Below are positions 43,473 through 56,800 of a stretch of 64,000 bases of DNA, in pieces. How positions within the stretch are numbered: position 1 is the first letter of the stretch; each line of letters opens with the position of its first letter. The position numbers and the translations under genes were made by a program. The notes under the pieces are model-generated. The model was not told the DNA's origin, did no database searches, and worked only from the letters and a program-made list of their open reading frames with translations. Where the stretch lies: positions 32,778,225 to 32,842,224 of the forward strand of contig OU744446.1 in the NCBI GenBank assembly GCA_916610825.1. The letters run 5' to 3'. Source of the stretch: Haliclystus octoradiatus. Taxonomy: Eukaryota; Cnidaria; Staurozoa; Stauromedusae; Haliclystidae.

Positions 43473-46134
43473 TGACCATATATCACAAAATGACATAGCC
43501 TATTATTATAACACTGAGTGCATGTGCTGAGCTCAATATAAAATTAAGGGAATTGAAAGAGATTGACCATATATCACAAAATGACATAGCCTATTATTAT
43601 AACACTGAGTACATGTGCTGAGCTAAATATGAAATTAAGGGAACTGAAAGAGATTGACCATATATCACAAAATGACATAGCCTATTATTATAACACTGAG
43701 TGCATGTGCTGAGCTAAACATGAAATTAAAGGAACTGAAAGAGATTGACCATATATCACAAAATGACATAGGCTATTATTATAACACTGAGTGCATGTGC
43801 TGAGCTAAATATAAAATTAAGGGAACTGAAAGAGATTGACCATATATCACAAAATGACATAGCCTATTATTATAACACTGAGTACATGTGCTGAGCTAAA
43901 TATGAAATTAAGGGAACTGAAAGAGATTGACCATATATCACAAAATGACATAGGCTATTATTATAACACTGAGTGCATGTGCTGAGCTAAATATAAAATT
44001 AAGGGAACTGAAAGAGATTGACCATATATCACAAAATGACATAGCCTATTATTATAACACTGAGTACATGTGCTGAGCTAATATGAAATTAATGGAACTG
44101 AGAGAGATTGACCATATATCACAAAATGACATAAGCTATTATTATAACACTGAGTGCATGTGCTGAGCTAAATATGAAATTAAAGGAACTGAAAGAGATT
44201 GACCATATATCACAAAATGACATAGGCTATTATTATAACACTGAGTACAAGTGCTGAGCTAAATATAAAATTACGGGAACTGAAAGAGATTGACCATATA
44301 TCACAAAATGACATAGGCTATTATTATAACACTGAGTGCATGTGCTAAGCTAAATATAAATTAAGGGAACTGAAAGAAATTGACCATATATCACAAAATG
44401 ACATAGGCTATTATTATAACACTGAGTACATGTGCTAAGCTAAATATGAAATTAAGGGAACTGAAAGAGATTGACCATATATCACAAAATGACATAGACT
44501 ATTATTATAACACTGAATACATGTGCTGAGCTAAATATGAAATTAAGGGAACTGAAAGAGATTGACCATATATCACAAAATGACATAGGCTATTATTATA
44601 ACACTGAGTACATGTGCTGAGCTAAATATGAAATTAAGGGAGCTGAAAGAGATTGACCATATATCACAAAATGACATAGCCTATTATTATAACACTGAGT
44701 ACATGTGCTGAGCTAATATGAAATTAATGGAACTGAGAGAGATTGACCATATATCACAAAATGACATAAGCTATTATTATAACACTGAGTGCATGTGCTG
44801 AGCTAAATATGAAATTAAAGGAACTGAAAGAGATTGACCATATATCACAAAATGACATAGGCTATTATTATAACACTGAGTACAAGTGCTGAGCTAAATA
44901 TAAAATTACGGGAACTGAAAGAGATTGACAATATATCACAAAATGACATAGGCTATTATTATAACACTGAGTGCATGTGCTAAGCTAAATATAAAATTAA
45001 GGGAACTGAAATAAATTGACCATATATCACAAAATGACATAGGCTATTATTATAACATTGAGTACATGTGCTGAGCTAAATATAAAATTACGGGAACTGA
45101 AAGAGATTGACTATATATCACAAAATGACATAGGCTATTATTATAACACTGAGTACATGTGCTGAGCTAAATATAAAATTAAGGGAACTGATTGAGATTG
45201 ACCATATATCACAAAATGACATAGGCTATTATTATAACACTGAATACATGTGCTGAGCTAAATATGAAATTAAGGGAACTGAAAGAGATTGACCATATAT
45301 CACAAAATGACATAGGCTATTATTATAACACTGAGTACATGTGCTGAGCTAAATATAAAATTAAGGGAACTGAAAAAGATTTACCATATATCACAAAATG
45401 ACATAGGCTGTTATTATAACACTGAGTACATGTGCTGAGCTAAATATAAAATTAAAGGAATTGAAAGAGATTGACCATATATCACAAAATGACATAGGCT
45501 ATTATTATAACACTGAGTACTTGTGCTGAGCTAAATATAAAATTAAGGGAACTGAAAAAGATTTACCATATATCACAAAATGACATAGGCTATTATTATA
45601 ACACTGAGTACATGTGCTGAGCTAAATATAAATTAAGGGAACTGAAAAAGATTTACCATATATCACAAAATGACATAGGCTATTATTATAACACTGAGTA
45701 CATGTGCTGAGCTAAATATAAAATTACGGGAACTGAAAGAGATTGACGATATATCACAAAATGACAAAGGCTATTATTATAACACTGAGTGCATGTGCTG
45801 AGCTAGATATGAAATTAAAGGAACTGAATGAGATTGACCATATATCACAAAATGACATAGGCTATTATTATAACACTGAGTACTTGTGCTGAGCTAAATA
45901 TAAAATTAAGGGAACTGAAAGAGATTGACCATATATCACAAAATGACATAGGCTATTATTATAACACTGAATACATGTGCTGAGCTAAATATGAAATTAA
46001 GGGAACCGAAAGAGATTGACCGTATATCACAATATGACATAAGCCATTATTATAACACTGAGTACATGTGCCGAGCTCAATATAAAATTAAGGAAACTGA
46101 AAGAGATTGACCATATATCACAAAATGACATTAG
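43473..46134 (+). repeat. 91-bp satellite array, about 29 copies, with higher-order structure
   Basis: Units start 'gaccatatatcacaaaatga' and repeat every 91 bp (43474, 43565, 43656 and so on). Variants differ at fixed positions: 'cataggc' or 'catagcc', 'gtgcatg' or 'gtacatg', 'aagggaactg' or 'acgggaactg'. A rare set ('agctaatatg', then 'gtacaagtgc') occurs near 44072 and again near 44707. This gives a seven-unit higher-order period of about 635 bp. The array abuts the hAT remnant. It is non-coding. Confidence 0.95.
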
Positions 46135-46214
46135 CATTGCAAGAGATTAAAATAGAATTTGAACAAACATGGAAATGGTGCAGAGCCTTATTATTCTTCC
46201 TCGTCACTTTCTGG

Positions 46215-47237
46215 TCACAGTATATTTGAAAAAGTCATCCTTCTGGGATGGAGAATTGCAAACATTTTAAAAACTTCCTCGATATTTATTTCCTCACTTC
46301 GATGGACATTCATCATTGCAAGTCCATTGAATCTGCTCTCAGACATTGTACTTCTTAAAAAGGTTTTAAGGCGTCGGAGGTTTGAAATTGAACGTTCACA
46401 AGTACATGTTGTCACTGGCAAAGTTGCAAAAATTTTAAAAACTTCCTCGATATTTATTTCCTCACTTCGATGGACATTCATCATTGCAAGTCCATTGGAT
46501 CTGCTCTCAGACATTGTACTTCTTAAAAAGGTTTTAAGGCGTCGGAGGTTTGAAATTGAACGTTCACAAGTACATGTTGTCACTCGCAAAGTTGCAAAAA
46601 TTTGAAAGGCACAGAAAATGTTGGGAAAAGAAAGCTTGTCAATATACGGGAGGAGGTCCTTGAGGTTTTGTGGAGCACTGTCACCACGGTTTCTACATAC
46701 CAATTCCCACATCTCAATTTCAGTGTCCACATATCTAGGTTCTTGAAGATCATCTTTAATTCGATTCAGAAATGCTACAAATTTCTCTTTGTGTTCCCAT
46801 TTTTGTTTGTTTGCTAAAATATTTAGTGGCATTCCATAGGCAGCATCCATAAAGTCCAAATTTTTTTGGGAGAATTTATTTTGAATTCCAGTAAAAAGAT
46901 GGTCAATAAAAGGAACAGCTGTATTAATTCTATAATAAGAACAAACATAATCTGTGGGAGCATTGTTTCGATGTTTCTGAGAATCTGTTGTTCTAGGTTT
47001 GGATGGAAAAACTCCGATTTTGCTTGCAATTGCTATGGCTTCATTAAACCAAGAGAAATGACGAGCCTCAATATCACGTCTCATATTTTGAAGCGTCAAC
47101 ATAAGGGTAGTAAATTTATGTTTAGCTGCAATGGAGTCATATGTTTGTATTGTAAAGGCTTGGTTAATGGTCTGGTTACTTTTAAACATTGATAGACAAT
47201 AACAAGGGTAATAATAAAAGAGAACTGTGGTAGGCAA
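46215..47237 (-). pseudogene. hAT-superfamily transposase C-terminal part with duplicated dimerisation motif
   Basis: A 340-residue frame resembling the C-terminal half of hAT transposases of the ZMYM/THAP0-like group. It has YYRINTAVPFIDHLFTGIQN, then the hATC dimerisation core CTCERSISNLRRLKTFLRST followed by MSE, GLAMMNVHR and EEINIEEVF. The core occurs twice because of a 168-bp (56-codon) in-frame tandem duplication at 46265-46600. The zinc-finger N-terminus and first catalytic residues are missing; traces in another frame continue to about 47300. Transposases of this class cut DNA at terminal inverted repeats, but this copy is almost certainly inactive. Its 3' end touches the 91-bp satellite. 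Confidence 0.85.
46265..46600 (-). repeat. 168-bp in-frame tandem duplication in the hAT remnant
   Basis: 'ttttaaaaacttcctcgata' starts at 46265 and 46433. The two copies differ at only a few positions (for example 'ggcaaagttgc' versus 'cgcaaagttgc'). Confidence 0.95.
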
Positions 47238-47305
47238 TGATATAACGATTCTGCTTTTGATGTTGATTCAGGCAGCCAGAGTCGATCTCTCAAATTTGTT
47301 TCCAA

Positions 47306-48429
47306 TGATGTTTATTCTTGAAGCTCACATACAGCACTTTCTCAAAATGACAAGAAGGCTTCGATAGTGAATCATGAAATATAAACTGGATTTTTTAAGG
47401 GTTTACATTAGAATTTAATTAAAACAAGAAGTAGGTAATTGTTTAGCATATTTTTATGAAAACTTTTATTTGACATGCAAGTTTCCAGGAGAAACCTGCC
47501 GTTTTAGTTCTGAGTGCTCGATCTATAAAAGTATATGGGCTTCAGTGCTATGTCGGGTAGAGACTGTTCAAGTATATGTCTATTATCACACATGTGCGGT
47601 TATAAACATATATCTGCATGGTTTTAACCAAAAAGCTAGAACACAAGTTTAGAAACTGTCGACGAGCTGCGTAAGATTGAATATTTTTTAATAACGTCAA
47701 ATCAAATGTATGTTCTGTAATTGAAAACTCAACTTTAGAAATTAAAAAAAGTAACAGCTTGGGATTTGCTATATTCCGGTGAAACTTTTACTACATTTCT
47801 AATATTGCAAACATATTTGGAAAACAATTATGTCGAATACATTTTGAAATGATATTATAGGAATTTCATTCAACTTGTATTCAATGAAAAATCAATGACC
47901 CATTAAATTAGAAAACAAATCATTGTTGTGGTGAAATTGATGAGAGATAATTGATGTTCCAGACGACAAAGGTTATGTTACATTATTACTAAATGATGTG
48001 AATCCCTCATTATTCGCTCAAATCCTTATTAAAAACGCCAATGTCATGAAATTTGCTTTGATTTCTTTTGATAAAGAGAATTCCTCCCACGGGGAATTTC
48101 AATTTTTGCGAAACAGGAAATAGACTTTAGTGATATCGATTTTCTCAAATGCGAGAAAACATCATAAAAGGAATTTAATTGGCTATATTGTTTTTATACG
48201 TTTAGGAAAGATTATGTAAAGGCACTGATTGACTGGCTGTTTTAAACGTTGTAAAACGGACGGAAAATATGTTTAAGGTTTCCTACATGCAGATCATGCT
48301 AGCTATATAATATAAACCAGTATAAAAGAACGACAGAGCAAGAAAGGAGCAGCATCTACGAAAGTACAGCACAATATTTCAGTTACTCATCCCTAAATAC
48401 AAATAGAGATCTGTGCGTCGCGCCTGAGT
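47306..48429. other. Non-coding stretch, possible TATA words near 48305-48325
   Basis: No gene supported. 'agctatataatataaacc' and 'agtataaaagaacg' near 48300-48330 look like TATA boxes, but only repeat R4 follows. Confidence 0.35.
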
Positions 48430-48790
48430 GTATGTACGTGTTCTTTTCATTCATTTATTAATCTATGAAATGTGACAAACTATAGCTTAAAATGATCGCC
48501 GTAGTCCAAACAGAAAGCTGCGCCAATAATTTATCCTAGATTTTTATTGCATGAAGAGATAGCAACGACTATCTAAAAAATTAGAATATTTACAACGTTA
48601 GTGTTGTTCCTTTTGTCAAATAGGTGTCCCTTTCTTTGTTGTCATAGTGCTCCGATGATCGGCGCCGCTACTATTGTTTAAATGTAGCCAAATCTAAAAT
48701 GACATGGATGACAAGTATGACAAGAATGACAAGTATTTATCTAAAGGCCCCTGGAAAAAATAGAATGTTAAGTTTAATGTTTAGAAGTTG
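48430..48790 (+). repeat. Interspersed repeat R4, copy 2
   Basis: See 5590-5995. This copy also has a short 'gatgacaagtatgacaagaa' repeat near 48705-48735. Confidence 0.6.
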
Positions 48791-50229
48791 CAAACCTATT
48801 GTTCAGGATTTTATTGTGCTGAATGAATCTAAGTTATTGCTGAACCTATTCTTTCGTGAATGAATCGCCGTCTGTAATGCAGGCTAGTTTAATTCAAAAA
48901 ACCTGGGACGTCGTAGATCGGTCCCATATGGGAAATATGGCGAAGTCCTGAATCAGTCCTATCTGCGGTCAGTAAAAAAAATCCTCAGCACGTTATGAAA
49001 AGACTGTTATAGGCCGAGTCTGGGACTTGATTATGACTTTTCAGGACCCCCGATTGTCCTCACTAAGCTCAGTGACGCTTTCAGTCTCAATGTCGGAAAT
49101 GTTGTTTCGAAGAGATATGATCAGTCAAGTCGTAGCAGATTGATATTTATTGGCTTTAATAATTAATTCATTTAAAAGTAAAAAAACAAAATACATATTA
49201 GAAAAATGAACTATATACGGCTCAAAGCTAGTAACAATTTATAAACAAATACTTACATCGGTAGCTTTACCACGGCTCAACGGCTAAATAAACGACTTCT
49301 ACTTGTTCTATACTTCATTTGGTACCCCGCGGGGGGTAACTTCCATTGCGCTTCGATGGGGTCGTAAAATTTTTACATGATGAAAAAGATACCCAAACTA
49401 TATTTTTTATGAATGACAGATTTAACCAAAACAAAGTGAAAGAAGAAACATTCATAGGCAAAATTTGTTTTGCAGAAAAAAATTGCAAAGCGTCAAAAGG
49501 ATACCTCAAAAAATCTTCATGACTAAGCATTCTTTAAACATTTTTTTCGGGATTTTTAAAAAGGTACCCTTTAATATTTGAACGTCCCCGTCCCCGTATA
49601 CCAAAAGTATGGAAGTTATCCCTCCGGGTTTGGTACTGATTTGCAATGCAATTAGCTTGGTTTATATATACGATTTACATGAAAGAAGGCGTCTAAATTA
49701 ACTACTTGTCTAGTCTAAATACAAGAAAACAAACGATCAGTAAATACACAACATACGATGTCTTAATTATATATATGCAAGCAATGACTCCATGTGGATC
49801 TGCTTATAGGTTGCGACTTTTACGTATAGTTGTGATTAGTCAGTATTGTACTATTGTAATTATGAACTTAAAGACACGAAATAGTACCTTGGCAAGGCTA
49901 TAATATGAAAGCGATAATAATGTTGTAATAATATATAAATTTGATAGAGTTACATGTTCTGTTCACTAACATGTCTTAAGCCTTGGCGAAACCGTAGAAC
50001 ATTTTGACAGAACATTCACAGAACATTAATGTTCGGTGTAATGTTCTATCGATTTACAGGGTTACTGGATAGAACACTATGTCCTGTCATGTTCTGTCCA
50101 ATTTTTTTCATAACTAGTGTTTTTTATAATATCAAATATGGAGAGTTATAGCATGGTTATAGTAGCATCGATGACGGGGAACGTTGAGTCAAATTTCTTT
50201 GGTGTAACTGGTATTCTAATGTATATTAA
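48791..50229. other. Non-coding stretch with a cluster of AGAACA/TGTTCT words
   Basis: Between 49950 and 50100 the word 'gaaca' or its complement 'tgttc' recurs about eight times, including the perfect palindrome 'gaacattaatgttc' near 50022. Otherwise nothing recognised. The ORFs at 49315-49530 and 49706-49903 have no features. Confidence 0.45.
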
Positions 50230-50234
50230 AAACT

Positions 50235-50545
50235 TTATGCAATATCATGAAGCTTTTCTGAATTCTCATTGATCGAACAAGCGTTCATGAATTCCAGCTT
50301 AAAACATGGCACCGAAAACCAGGGTAACCTCCTGCGCTTCAAACCTTTTATCTGTGATAAAATACAACAATTCCACCTTTGTTTACTCCTAATCCAATAG
50401 ATATCTGAATTATTGCAACCATTTATAAAACGACTTTTAGTTAAGTATGTTAATATTGTTTGAAAAGCGTGGTACGAGGATTTAACTTTTCGAAATTTTA
50501 ATAGGAATTTATGTACTATGGCAATGATTTCGTTAGAGTATAAAT
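50235..50545. repeat. Interspersed repeat R1, copy 3 (diverged)
   Basis: Shares 'ttcatgaattccagcttaaa' (compare 'tgcatgaaatcctagggtaa'), 'acatggcaccgaaaaccagg', 'tctgtgataaaatacaa' and 'aatccaatagatatctgaat' with 2294-2500. The same order is kept with many substitutions. Confidence 0.65.
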
Positions 50546-50589
50546 AGAGACTATGTGGAGAATAGGAAAAACTTGAACACATAATAATA

Positions 50590-51855
50590 TCTACTGTTCA
50601 ATAAAATATAGAAAAATTCAACTATCTACCTGACAGCTGCACGCAAATAGCTATTAATCATGTCACTAGGAAAGTATCAAATGAAAAAATAGAGAACAAA
50701 TTTGTATGAGAAACTGTTTTTTAGTAGATATGCATGTACAGTATACATGTGAGATAATGTAACATAATAGTGTAGTTAATATTCTACTTCGAGAATGCAG
50801 CTGAAATTATGATGCATTGAAGCCTTTACAATCTTACTTTACGTGCTTTAGTCTAACTTTCATTAGCTGATTTCTGATATCAGAAACATATTCATCTGCA
50901 TGCATGGCTATGTCATTCGCACTCCAAGATGGATTCCAAATTAATAGGTTCGATGCATGCACCCTTCAGAAATTATGTAACAATTGTAACTCAACTTGTT
51001 GTATATACAAAATAATCTTGTTTACGTTGCCTATTAATTCGATATACATATAAAGATTTGTTTAGAAAGTTAGTGAAGAACGTTTAAAAAGTGACCGTTT
51101 TAAAAGCTTAAACAGAAAACATGGAGATTAAAACTTTCAAAGCTAAGTGATGTCGAACGCTATTTTTCTGGTCAGAGCCACAGAGCGTATCAAAATAGGA
51201 TCATTTGTCCAAACCAACAACTAAAATCTCGAAAATCGATGTGCAAATTTTACAATATTGGCCGGAATTTAGAACATCAAAGCTAGAAAACAATTTCACT
51301 TTTATAGTGCTTCAAGATTCTCAAAATGACACTTTGCGGAAAAAATTCAGTTGTACTCTTGACTTGAAATGTTCCGCATATTAGTGGTAAGCGATGTTAA
51401 ACACAATTGCACATACAGAAAATGGATTATCATCGAATGTCTTTAATTCAATGACATTGTCCAAAATGGAACTTTTAAAATTGATTTATATCTTCTTTTG
51501 TATTGTTAAGCGTATTCTGCTGCCCGCCCTAGTTCTGCTAATCAATATCCTACCAAATTTTTACTCCTTTATTTAAAACAAAGGTTGACTCTTATTGAAG
51601 CTGAAATAAAATTGAAGTGGTCCTTTTATTTGGTTTTGACTATCAGATTTTAAATAATTATAATGACTATATAATGTCCGATGTTTGTGTTTGCCGAACT
51701 GTTTCATCTTGTTTACCAGCGCCAATATTATGTTTGGCAATCGTGTATTGTCTGTTAATTTAACACCGCTTTTTGTTTAGCAAGCCATACTCCGTTGACA
51801 TATCTTTATACTGTGGTTGATATCTATCTCGTGTGTAACGAAATTGGTTATTAAC
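50590..51855. other. Non-coding stretch
   Basis: No supported gene or repeat. The ORF at 51394-51576 has a hydrophobic end but no other support. Confidence 0.4.
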
Positions 51856-51859
51856 AAAA

Positions 51860-52075
51860 GGTGTGTTTTATGATTTTCTCATGCTTTTGTATGAATAAAT
51901 AATTTAAAAAATTAGTATTTTGTTAAAACTATCACCGCTCGATAAAAACATACAGGCTGTGTAGGCTAATTCGAAATATGTGTTCTATGATTTTTTCGTG
52001 CATTTCTATGAATAAATAATTTAAAAAAATTATTATTTTGCTAAAATTATCACCGCTCGACAGAAATATACATAA
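51860..52075 (+). repeat. Two-copy tandem duplication, period about 117 bp
   Basis: 'tatgaataaataatttaaaa' and 'tatcaccgctcga' recur about 117 bp apart (51871 and 51988 for 'tgatttt'). The copies are about 85-90 percent alike. Confidence 0.75.
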
Positions 52076-52639
52076 TATTATACTACTATATTATAGGACG
52101 AATAAACATCAGTTCGATTTTTCATCTGAATAACTATCTGAGATACTGGCATATTATCTACGACTAAGATCGGTATATAGCCATCCAAGTTCAGAAGAGG
52201 AAGTAAGCATCATTGTGTAAATCATACTATGCTAAGGTTGGTGGTGCATATAATAATAATGTATAGCATGCGGTAGAAGTAAAGCAGTGATGAATGTATA
52301 CGTTGACAGATATTTAAATATAATAGAGGAACCAAAGATAATTATCATCAAATAATCATTCTTTATCGTCAACTTTTGTTGATAATATCATGATCTCTGG
52401 CACGGCGAAATTAATTCTGATATGTGTTCTAAAAATTGGAACAAAGTCAATAAAAAATTTATATCGTTTATCAAAATGATATCATATTTTTAACGATAAC
52501 CGATACGATACTGTACCGTAAATGATATCTTTTTTGCTTAATTAGAAGTATTTCAGTTATATCGATAAAAATAAAAATAAATTATTTGCGGCTCGTTTAC
52601 AACTACGGTGGAAATTGAGAGTCGAAAACGGTTTGTATC

Positions 52640-52860
52640 GAATTATGAACCTCAACAGTTGCATTTCAAGGTAGCGACAAAAATTTGATTGCTAGTTTAA
52701 AATTGTGCATAATTCAGTTCTGAAAATACAAGCCATTCCAAAAGTTTCATTATTTGCTAAGTTTCTGTTCAAATATTTTGGGTGCAAAATGCTGAAAGCG
52801 TTTTGCATTTAGAGTCTTTACGCCTGAAGTGAACGGTATTTCGTTATTTATTACCAGAAA
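52640..52860 (+). repeat. Interspersed repeat R3, copy 2
   Basis: Partner of 280-440; it extends left into sequence similar to bases 1-60. Confidence 0.6.
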
Positions 52861-52989
52861 CTGTCTGAATAATACATTTTCGCTGAAAAGTTAGAAACAT
52901 TTGGTAAATTGAAGAACATTTTTGAAGAAAAGTATTAAAAGATTTATTATTATATTCATGTAATATTATTTATGGCACCTTTCAACCAT

Positions 52990-53636
52990 ATCGGAAACCT
53001 AACGACGATACACTATACATCAACACCAAGTCTAACCACTGCCAAAAATTTCTAATCCTCATTAAAAAACAGTTTCCAAAGTCGAACGAGTTAAGCAAAA
53101 TATTCAACGCCAACACTATTGAAGTTAGCTACAGCTGCACCTCAAACATGAAGACCATTATAACTAACCATAACAATGAAGTAATTAACCGAGAAAAGAA
53201 AAATCAGCAGGCTTGTATTGAACAATGCAGCTGTAAGATAAAACGGCTCTGACCATTTAACAATGAATTCCTCACAGAAAGCCTCGTTTACAAGGCAAAA
53301 GTTACTACCACGGAAGGTCAGGAAGGTCAAAATTACATCGGTTTGAGGGAGGGAACCTTCAACCAAAAATACACGCAGCATATGATGTCATTTAAACACA
53401 GAAAATATATGAACAGCACACAACTTTCGAAATACATTTGGAGACTAAAAGATAGAAAAGAAAACTACAAAGTTGAATGGACCTGCCTAGCTAAAGCGAA
53501 AGCACACAGCAACAAATCAAAAAATGCCATCTATGTCTCATTGAAAAGTACCATATTATTTGCGCTAACGAAAATCTATTGAATGAAAAGTCTGAACTTA
53601 TTTCCAAATGTAGACATGAACATAAAGTTTTCTAAC
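52990..53636 (+). pseudogene. C-terminal part of a second Penelope-like family (WFNPP/GIY-YIG type)
   Basis: The plus-strand reading gives FLILIKKQFPKSNELSKIFN, then IEVSYSCTSNMKTIITNHNN. An in-frame stop follows, then LVYKAKVTT, NYIGLREGTFNQKYTQH and STQLSKYIWRLKDRK. A one-base shift near 53520 leads to CHLCLIEKYHII and a natural end at about 53636. This is the linker and GIY-YIG endonuclease of Penelope-like elements (the NYIGL corresponds to YIG), a family distinct from that at 22 kb. The reverse transcriptase part is missing (5' truncation). One stop and one frameshift are visible. A hammerhead-like motif lies 190 bp downstream. Confidence 0.8.
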
Positions 53637-53828
53637 TAATTATAAATCCGTGAAAACATAACATCTATTTATAATTTATATATGCAGATGATAGCTAACA
53701 AGCGATAATAGGAAATAATAACAATATAATTTATTTCTAGAATCAACAGCCTATGTTCTGTTAAACAATAAATGTGGATTTGTAAATCGATATAGGTGGA
53801 ACTAAATGTTTTTCATTATCTAGTTTAT

Positions 53829-53866
53829 TTGTCTGATGATCGTAAGCATGAAAATATTAGTAACAA
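53829..53866 (+). ncRNA. Hammerhead-ribozyme-like motif HH6, 3' of the Penelope-like fragment
   Basis: TTGT, core CTGATGA, short stem II region TCG-TAAG-CAT, core GAA, AAT-ATT-AGT, A, ACAA. Stem I pairs TTGT with ACAA (4 bp), a compensatory variant of CTGT/ACAG in HH5. Downstream 'gaatgtgta' is also shared with HH5. Stem II is weak. It is in the same orientation as the Penelope-like ORF. Confidence 0.5.
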
Positions 53867-53869
53867 TTA

Positions 53870-56800
53870 TGAATGTGTACACAGCAAAATCCTTCGCGGC
53901 TATTTAGAGACAATAAAGGTGTCTTTCAAGAAATTATTCTTACAAAACAAGACCATTTGAAGTTTTCCGTGTGGTAAGGAATTTTGTGTTATATCAATGC
54001 AATTTTTCCTAAATTAATTAACACCTTAAGGAGTTGAATAGTAACTAGAATAAGACCAAAATTCTTCCTTTTTATCAATATTTTCTTCAATAATTAACAC
54101 CTTCTTCAATTATTTGAGTAGAATCGGGCTATTTAATGATATAATTTTCTTGTTTCAGAATAATTTCGTTACACAGAAATTATATATTTTCACACATATG
54201 ATCCCTAGATATCCTTTATAAATAAATACTAGTATCCCAGTATACCCACCCCCGTTTGCATGAGCAAATCTATTTTAGTATCTATCCAAACACAATATGA
54301 ACACAATACTTCTAACTAATTTCGTAGTTATTATAATTGATACAATCAAATTTATAAGGAATGATTAAGTCTAAAAAGTATAAAAAACGAAAGTATAATA
54401 AGTACAACTATAAGTATACAAGAATAAGAATAAGAAGCATACAGTAAATATAGAGTTAAAACATCATCACCAGATTGATGAAGCATTAATTAATAAATTA
54501 TTAAATTATTAAAGATAGCCTATATACTATACTTTATAGATAATGTAGGCTTAATTCTTAGTTCGTTGCAGAATGTTCCAACAAAATTGAAGTGGACATG
54601 ATCATCCAATCCATTCCATTCATCATCATCATAAATTTGTTCAGAATAGTTTATCCAACTTCTTGATATTGACCTTGTATTGTATCTGCTAGGATAGTCA
54701 CATCTCTGAAAAAGAAGTAAAATTCCATATAAGTAATAGCAAGATCAAAAGGCAAATTAGTCGAAACAACACTGCTGTAGGATCGCAATTATTTAATATT
54801 GACGCTAAATCTGATTCTACTTTTGTCAGCTCAGAAACTGTTAATACATTCGAAAATCAATAACTTGTTCATTTAACTAATCCGATTTCATTTGAATTTA
54901 TGTGTGCAGGAATCTGATTCTATTTAGTCACAAATACTGTATAGGCCTTTATTGACATATCTGCTGAGCAAATGACGTGATAGATAAGTAGCCTGTTTGA
55001 CTTCTGATAAAGAAGTAAACGTAACTATGCATTTCATACTATAATTGTATATACTATCACAAACGAAGAATAAATGAAATGGGAAGCTATTGGCTATTGG
55101 TAATTATATGAAACCTTTTGCTGTCGGCTTCGGCCTCTGGACCTCGGGTCCCTGTTCAGCAGACTTTCTATAAAAACAATAACGTTTCATTATTTTTTTT
55201 TTCATTTGATAGCCAATTAATTTATTAAATTGTTTTCATTTATTTAATTGTCAAGAGTAGATCAGTCTACAATATCAGTAGCTATATCTATAGGCCTACA
55301 ATGGTTAGACCTACAGTATTTACTACTTATGACCTGGATTCCTGCACACATAAGATAATAAATCTAAATCTATTACTTGTTGAGTTCATTTAATATTTTA
55401 TGAAATCGGGATAATGTAATTTTTAATGTTGGTAGACTGATAATAGGCTCACCTGCTTATTATTCAGTTGCAACACCGCTCATTGCGTGAACCAGGAACA
55501 GTATAAATAGATTCGTTCGAACTCAAAACAACAGATTTCCAAACGCTTGATCAGTTTGTACGCCATCACCTATTTAATATAATATGTGGATACATTTATA
55601 AAACAGTTTACAGTGTAAAGCAGGACTATGTAATAATAATCATAGGGGCATATACGAATAACATTGTAAAAGAAAGACAAATCTGCCTGCAGTCAAAATT
55701 AAAATATGCTCGGCCTAACATACCTTTTCATTCTGATTGCTTGATATAAATCATTTTCTGTCGACCAAAATTGTTGTATGCATCATCGTGTTTGAGTAAT
55801 ATTAATTCTCCAATATAATCGCCAAGTAATACAGTATCAAATTTGTTAAAGGCATTGTAGTTTGTAGCCCGGTAGATGTTGAACACTTTCTTCAGCCTTC
55901 AAAGTCGCGCTCAAAATTTCAATGTCAAAGTTTGCATAGCAAATTACCAACCGTCAATAGATGTGAAGTTTTTGGCAAGATTTCCAGCTGGGGTTTTGGC
56001 TAGATTCACACCATGGTCACACCGGTCTCTGTGATGTACCGCTGAGCGGAGTTGAAACCCCAGCTTGATCAGTAATCATTGAAATTGTGACTCACGCAAT
56101 AAGTTTCACATCTTGCCGCATGAATGTATTATTTTGCTTTATTTTATTTCGATTGCAAATGTTAGATAGATATATATCATACAACGATCATTGGATATAG
56201 TAGATAGATACTGCGTCAACTGGAGCATTATTTGCGAAAAGCTGTCATCTCTGTATTCATACCACATATGCTGTTTATTTTCTGTTTGATTAATATTTTC
56301 AAATGTTTTCAATTTTTTTGCTGAATGGCTGACCCTGGTTTTGTAACCCGTACTTTGAAGGCGACTAAAGAGCTATTCAGCTACTTACTACAACGTGGTA
56401 AATGGAAATAATCTACCACGGCTATTACAATATGAACTTATTATTATTTTGACTCGCTGAATGATATGGTTCCAGGCCTGACGTGATTAAAATAATACTA
56501 CTTGGGTTCAACGGTGCCTGCCTAAATCCACAGAAAAAATATCAAATTGGTTATTAGACGATTACATGATTGGTTAGAGACTATCGTTCAAGAAGAGTAA
56601 TTTTCTGTGAGTTGTATTATCTTTAAATCACCAACGCAATGCAAATAGAAATTTAACATTTTTTCTAGACAATATCGACATCATTTATAGTTATCTTGTT
56701 CAAAAACTCTATAAATATGAAGATAAACCTTACAACAGATTCAATTAACTAAATGCAATGTAGCTATTGCTTTATATCGAGCATTATTTAAAATGTTAAA

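Noticed and set aside
43473-46134. CRISPR-like regular array
   Set aside because: Units are 91 bp with no distinct spacers, and the genome is eukaryotic; it is satellite DNA.
55499-55515. Strong TATA box as a gene promoter
   Set aside because: No coding start or exon recognised downstream; TATA-like words are frequent in AT-rich DNA (also 15150, 48310, 50540).
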